In this document: piece after piece, positions 60,779-64,000 of the stretch
How the letters are laid out: every line of letters begins with the position of its first letter
Numbering within the stretch: position 1 is the first letter of the stretch
From: Cohnella candidum
GTDB lineage: Bacteria; Bacillota; Bacilli; Paenibacillales; Paenibacillaceae
Direction of reading: 5' to 3'
NCBI RefSeq assembly: GCF_003713065.1
Contig: NZ_CP033433.1
Location: 717,001-781,000, forward strand
DNA: 64,000 nt
Notes under the pieces: model-generated
What the model saw: only the letters and a program-made list of their open reading frames with translations
The model's database searches: none
What the model was told of the DNA's origin: nothing
Translations under genes and position numbers: made by a program

Positions 60779-61804
60779 ATGTTAAGCGAGCGCCAACGGA
60801 TGATTCTTACGGCCATCGTGGACGACTACATTCGTTCCGCAGAGCCTGTCGGATCCCGCAGCATTTCGAAGCGGGGAGACGTGACGTTCAGTCCGGCTAC
60901 CATCCGCAACGAAATGGCGGACCTGGAAGAGCTCGGCTTGCTCGAGCAGCCCCATACGTCCGCCGGACGGATTCCTTCCAATAAGGGTTACCGCTATTAC
61001 GTGGATCATCTGGTCACCCCGGGCGGCGTCCGCGAAGAGGACGTTCGGACGATCCGGGCTTTTTTCGCTGAGAAAATGATCCACTGGGAGGACGTCGTCA
61101 GCCATGCCGCGACGATGCTGTCCCATCTGACGAACTATACCTCCATCGTGCTAGGGCCCGAAATGTTCAGCGCGTCGCTGAAGCATTTTCAGCTCGTTCC
61201 GCTGAACGACAGCTCCGCCGTGGCCATCATCGTGACCAATACGGGGCACGTCGAGCATCGGACGATGACGATTCCCGAAGGAATCGACGTCGGCGACCTG
61301 GGCAAAATCGTGAACCTGCTGAACGACAAGCTGTGCGGCGTCCCGTTCCACCGGGTGAAATCGGTACTCCATAGCGAGATCGCGATGGAACTGAGCCGTT
61401 ACATGGACCGTTGCGAAGAGATCCTCGCGGTGCTCGAGCAATCGCTCGCGGACCAGAAGGATCCCCGCGTCTTCCTGAGCGGCGCGGCCAACATGCTGAC
61501 GCAGCCGGAGTTCAAGGACGTGGACAAAGCGAAGCTGATCCTCGACACGCTCGAGGAGACCGCGAAGCTGTCGCAGCTGTTCCAGACGGCGCTGGGAGGC
61601 ATCCAGGTGCGCATCGGCACGGAAAACATGATGGAAGCGATCAACCAATGCAGCTTGATTACCGCCACCTACTCGATAGACGGGCAATCGCTGGGCACGA
61701 TCGGCATTCTCGGTCCGACCCGCATGGAATACGGTAAAGTCATCAGTTTGCTGGATTACCTGTCCCGCGATTTGACGGCCTTGCTGGCCCGCAGGTCCAA
61801 ATAA
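60779..61804 (+). CDS. hrcA: Heat-inducible transcription repressor HrcA
   Basis: A 341-residue DNA-binding repressor of class I heat-shock genes. The N-terminal winged helix (LSERQRMILTAIVDDYIRSAEPVGSRSISKRGDVTFSPATIRNEMADLEELGLL) is diagnostic, followed by the HTSAGRIPSNKGYRYYVDHL segment and a GAF-like C-terminal dimerisation domain ending with YGKVISLLDYLSRDLTALL. The ATG at 60779 follows GCAGGGAGGG. The CIRCE site lies 41 bases upstream. Confidence 0.97.
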   Translation: MLSERQRMILTAIVDDYIRSAEPVGSRSISKRGDVTFSPATIRNEMADLEELGLLEQPHTSAGRIPSNKGYRYYVDHLVTPGGVREEDVRTIRAFFAEKMIHWEDVVSHAATMLSHLTNYTSIVLGPEMFSASLKHFQLVPLNDSSAVAIIVTNTGHVEHRTMTIPEGIDVGDLGKIVNLLNDKLCGVPFHRVKSVLHSEIAMELSRYMDRCEEILAVLEQSLADQKDPRVFLSGAANMLTQPEFKDVDKAKLILDTLEETAKLSQLFQTALGGIQVRIGTENMMEAINQCSLITATYSIDGQSLGTIGILGPTRMEYGKVISLLDYLSRDLTALLARRSK

Positions 61805-61894
61805 GCGCCGCGCATAGCGGCTGCAGGCGGGTGGTACGGTAAAGAGGCGTATGCCTTATGCATGCATAAGAAAGAGACGAAGGAGCAGGAGAGA

Positions 61895-62461
61895 ATGGCT
61901 GAAGATCAGGAAGAACGCGTGGAAACGACTCCGGCGGGCTCCGAAGAGCCGGCAGCCGAGGAATGGGTGCCGGAGGATAACGGCGGCGATTCCTCCGCGG
62001 AAGGCCAAGGCGATCCCCGCATCGCCGAGCTGGCCAAGCAAGCGGAGGACAACCATAACCGGTACTTAAGGGTGCAGGCGGACTTCGACAACTTCCGCCG
62101 GCGCACGCAGAAAGAGAAAGAAGATTTGGCGCAGTACGCTTCGATGAAGCTCGTCGGACAGCTGCTTCCGGTGCTCGACAACTTCGAGCGCGCGTTGCAA
62201 GCGGGCGGCGAATCGGCCGGAACCGATTCTTTCGCGAAGGGTATAGATATGATATACCGCCAGTTCTCGCAAGTGATGGAAGCCGAAGGGCTGCGCAAAA
62301 TGGACGTCGTCGGGCAGCCGTTCGATCCGGAACTGCACCAGGCGATCATGCAGGTGGAAAGCGAAGAGCACGAAGAAGGCACCGTGGTGGAAGCCGTTCA
62401 GAACGGCTACTGGCTGAAAGACAAAGTGCTGCGGCCGGCCATGGTCAAGGTCAGCGGTTAA
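61895..62461 (+). CDS. grpE: Nucleotide exchange factor GrpE
   Basis: A 188-residue DnaK cofactor that releases ADP from the chaperone. An acidic disordered N-terminus (about 50 residues) precedes the long dimeric helix (DNHNRYLRVQADFDNFRRRTQKEKEDLAQYASMKLVGQLLPVLDNFERAL) and the beta-wing domain (GQPFDPELHQAIMQVESEEHEEGTVVEAVQNGYWLKDKVLRPAMVKVS). The ATG at 61895 follows AGGAGCAGGAGA. ATG at 61862 lacks a site. Cotranscribed with hrcA and dnaK. Confidence 0.95.
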   Translation: MAEDQEERVETTPAGSEEPAAEEWVPEDNGGDSSAEGQGDPRIAELAKQAEDNHNRYLRVQADFDNFRRRTQKEKEDLAQYASMKLVGQLLPVLDNFERALQAGGESAGTDSFAKGIDMIYRQFSQVMEAEGLRKMDVVGQPFDPELHQAIMQVESEEHEEGTVVEAVQNGYWLKDKVLRPAMVKVSG

Positions 62462-62492
62462 ACCGAAACAGTTTCGATAGGAGGACTTCATT

Positions 62493-64000
62493 ATGAGCAA
62501 AGTAATCGGCATCGACTTGGGCACGACCAACTCTTGCGTGGCGGTCATGGAGGGCGGCGAAGCCGTCGTCATCCCGAACGCGGAAGGCAACCGCACGACC
62601 CCTTCGGTCGTCGGCTTCAAGAAGGACGGAGAGCGCATCGTCGGCGAAACCGCGAAGCGTCAAGCGATCACGAACCCGGACCGCACCGTCATTTCGATCA
62701 AGCGCCACATGGGCACGAACCACAAGGAAACGATCGAAGGCAAAGATTACACCCCGCAGGAAATTTCGGCGATGATTCTCCAGAAGCTCAAAGCCGACGC
62801 GGAAGCCTACTTGGGACAACCGGTCACCCAGGCCGTCATCACGGTACCGGCATACTTTAACGACAGTCAGCGTCAAGCGACGAAAGACGCGGGCGCGATC
62901 GCTGGCCTCGAAGTGCTGCGGATCGTCAACGAGCCGACGGCAGCCGCTCTCGCTTACGGTCTCGAGAAAGCCGAAGACCACACCATTCTCGTATTCGACC
63001 TCGGCGGCGGCACGTTCGACGTCAGTATCTTGGAGCTCGGCGACGGTTTCTTCGAAGTCAAAGCGACGAGCGGCGACAACCACCTGGGCGGCGACGACTT
63101 CGACCAGGCGATCATGGAATGGCTGTCCGGCGAATTCAAAAAAGAGCACGGCGTCGACCTGCTGAAAGACAAAGCGGCGGTTCAGCGTTTGAAAGACGCG
63201 GCCGAGAAAGCGAAGAAAGAGCTGTCCGGCACGTTGTCCACGACGATTTCGCTGCCGTTCATCACCGTCGTCGACGGGGTACCGCAACACTTGGAATTGA
63301 ACCTGTCCCGCGCGAAGTTCGACGACCTGACGTCTTCGCTCGTTGAGCGCACGATGGGCCCGACCCGCCAAGCGCTGTCCGACGCCGGCCTCACCGCTGC
63401 CGACATCGATAAAGTCGTACTGGTCGGCGGCTCCACCCGGATCCCGGCAGTCGTCGAAGCGATCAAAAAGCTGATCGGCAAAGAGCCGCACAAAGGCGTG
63501 AACCCGGACGAAGTCGTCGCGCTCGGCGCGGCCGTTCAAGCCGGCGTTCTGACCGGCGACGTCAAAGACGTCGTGCTGCTCGACGTCACCCCGCTGTCCC
63601 TCGGCATCGAAACCGCCGGCGGCGTCCTGACGAAGATGATCGACCGCAACACGACGATCCCGACCAGCAAGTCGCAGGTGTTCTCGACGTTCGCGGACAA
63701 CCAGACGCAGGTCGAAATCCACGTCCTGCAAGGCGAGCGCGCAATGGCACGCGACAACAAAACGTTGGGTCGCTTCATCCTGAGCGATATTCCGCCGGCT
63801 CCGCGCGGCATTCCGCAAATCGAAGTCACGTTCGACATCGACGCCAACGGCATCGTGAACGTGTCCGCGCTGGATAAAGGTACGGGCAAAAGCCAAAAAA
63901 TCACGATCACTTCCTCCGGCGGCTTGAGCAAGGAAGAGATCGACCGCATGCAGAAGGAAGCCGAGCTGCACGCCGAAGAAGACAACAAGCGCCGCGAGTT
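62493..64000 (+). CDS. dnaK: Molecular chaperone DnaK, N-terminal 502 residues
   Basis: The reading runs open from ATG 62493 (behind AGGAGG) to the window end, so the C-terminal lid is missing only because of the cut. Seen are the nucleotide-binding signatures [25 protein letters not shown] and [13 protein letters not shown] and the start of the substrate-binding domain ([28 protein letters not shown]). As in other Gram-positive DnaK proteins, the nucleotide-binding domain is short of the proteobacterial insertion. Hsp70 working with GrpE, and normally with DnaJ, whose gene would be expected downstream. Confidence 0.97.
   Translation, partial: MSKVIGIDLGTTNSCVAVMEGGEAVVIPNAEGNRTTPSVVGFKKDGERIVGETAKRQAITNPDRTVISIKRHMGTNHKETIEGKDYTPQEISAMILQKLKADAEAYLGQPVTQAVITVPAYFNDSQRQATKDAGAIAGLEVLRIVNEPTAAALAYGLEKAEDHTILVFDLGGGTFDVSILELGDGFFEVKATSGDNHLGGDDFDQAIMEWLSGEFKKEHGVDLLKDKAAVQRLKDAAEKAKKELSGTLSTTISLPFITVVDGVPQHLELNLSRAKFDDLTSSLVERTMGPTRQALSDAGLTAADIDKVVLVGGSTRIPAVVEAIKKLIGKEPHKGVNPDEVVALGAAVQAGVLTGDVKDVVLLDVTPLSLGIETAGGVLTKMIDRNTTIPTSKSQVFSTFADNQTQVEIHVLQGERAMARDNKTLGRFILSDIPPAPRGIPQIEVTFDIDANGIVNVSALDKGTGKSQKITITSSGGLSKEEIDRMQKEAELHAEEDNKRRE

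Noticed and set aside
1-64000. Prophage, transposon, tRNA or rRNA genes
   Set aside because: No integrase, transposase, terminal repeats, cloverleaf or rRNA sequence was recognised anywhere in the window.

Overview
The window is chromosomal DNA of an endospore-forming, naturally competence-equipped Gram-positive rod of high GC content, most like Paenibacillaceae (Paenibacillus/Cohnella type). The grounds are the sporulation genes (sigK, spoVAC-AD-AE, gpr, spoIIP, yqxA), the late-competence genes comER/comEA/comEB/comEC, a Leu T-box in front of leuS, a CIRCE element in front of hrcA, frequent GTG/TTG starts behind strong AGGAGG-type ribosome sites, and long stretches of Bacillus subtilis gene order interrupted by insertions. 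Almost all of the window is housekeeping or lineage-core DNA. I see no prophage, insertion sequence, CRISPR array, tRNA or rRNA.

Layout. 1-4.5 kb: end of ruvX, two DUF1292 genes, mltG and two U32 peptidases (the yrrK-yrzB-yrrL-yrrN-yrrO block). 4.6-11.5 kb: a chemoreceptor behind a long RNA hairpin, a PbpI-like transpeptidase, an AI-2E family permease on the minus strand, and a polysaccharide deacetylase with a YkoP-like tail. 11.6-14.7 kb (minus): ilvD, a KapD-like exonuclease and a DUF2269 membrane protein. 14.8-19.5 kb: sbcD-sbcC and an orphan 115-residue gene. 19.6-23.9 kb: a phytanoyl-CoA dioxygenase-like gene divergent from an AraC regulator, a repeat-bearing spacer, intact sigK, and an MFS transporter. 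23.9-25.8 kb: spoVAC-AD-AE. 26-30.5 kb: MoxR ATPase, DUF58 and transglutaminase operon. 30.5-36.7 kb: the yqeG-yqeH-aroE-yhbY-nadD-yqeK-rsfS operon, followed by a CvfB-type gene and yqeM.

36.8-39.2 kb (minus): a two-component system and a small secreted Lys-rich protein. 39.35-42.1 kb: T-box and leuS. 42.2-46.9 kb: comER (minus) and comEA-comEB-comEC. 47-48.6 kb: an ECF sigma factor and zinc-type anti-sigma inserted between comEC and holA. 48.8-51.4 kb: holA, rpsT (minus), gpr. 51.4-52.26 kb: a repeat-filled spacer. 52.26-53.96 kb: spoIIP-yqxA. 54.0-56.2 kb: a candidate structured RNA and a MutS2-like ATPase lacking the Smr domain. 56.3-59.4 kb: lepA and hemW. 59.4-60.6 kb: a DinB-type protein (minus) and a GNAT protein under a probable arginine operator. 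60.7 kb to the end: hrcA-grpE-dnaK (dnaK runs off the window).

The most unusual items are the five-copy 50/51-bp tandem repeat and its neighbouring repeats between gpr and spoIIP, the promoter-to-terminator structured RNA upstream of the Smr-less MutS2 homologue, the long hairpin leader before the chemoreceptor, the ECF/anti-sigma pair with its own ECF-type promoter inside the com-holA block, and the ARG-box-like site over the promoter of the GNAT gene. I found no clear undescribed multi-gene defence or biosynthetic system.
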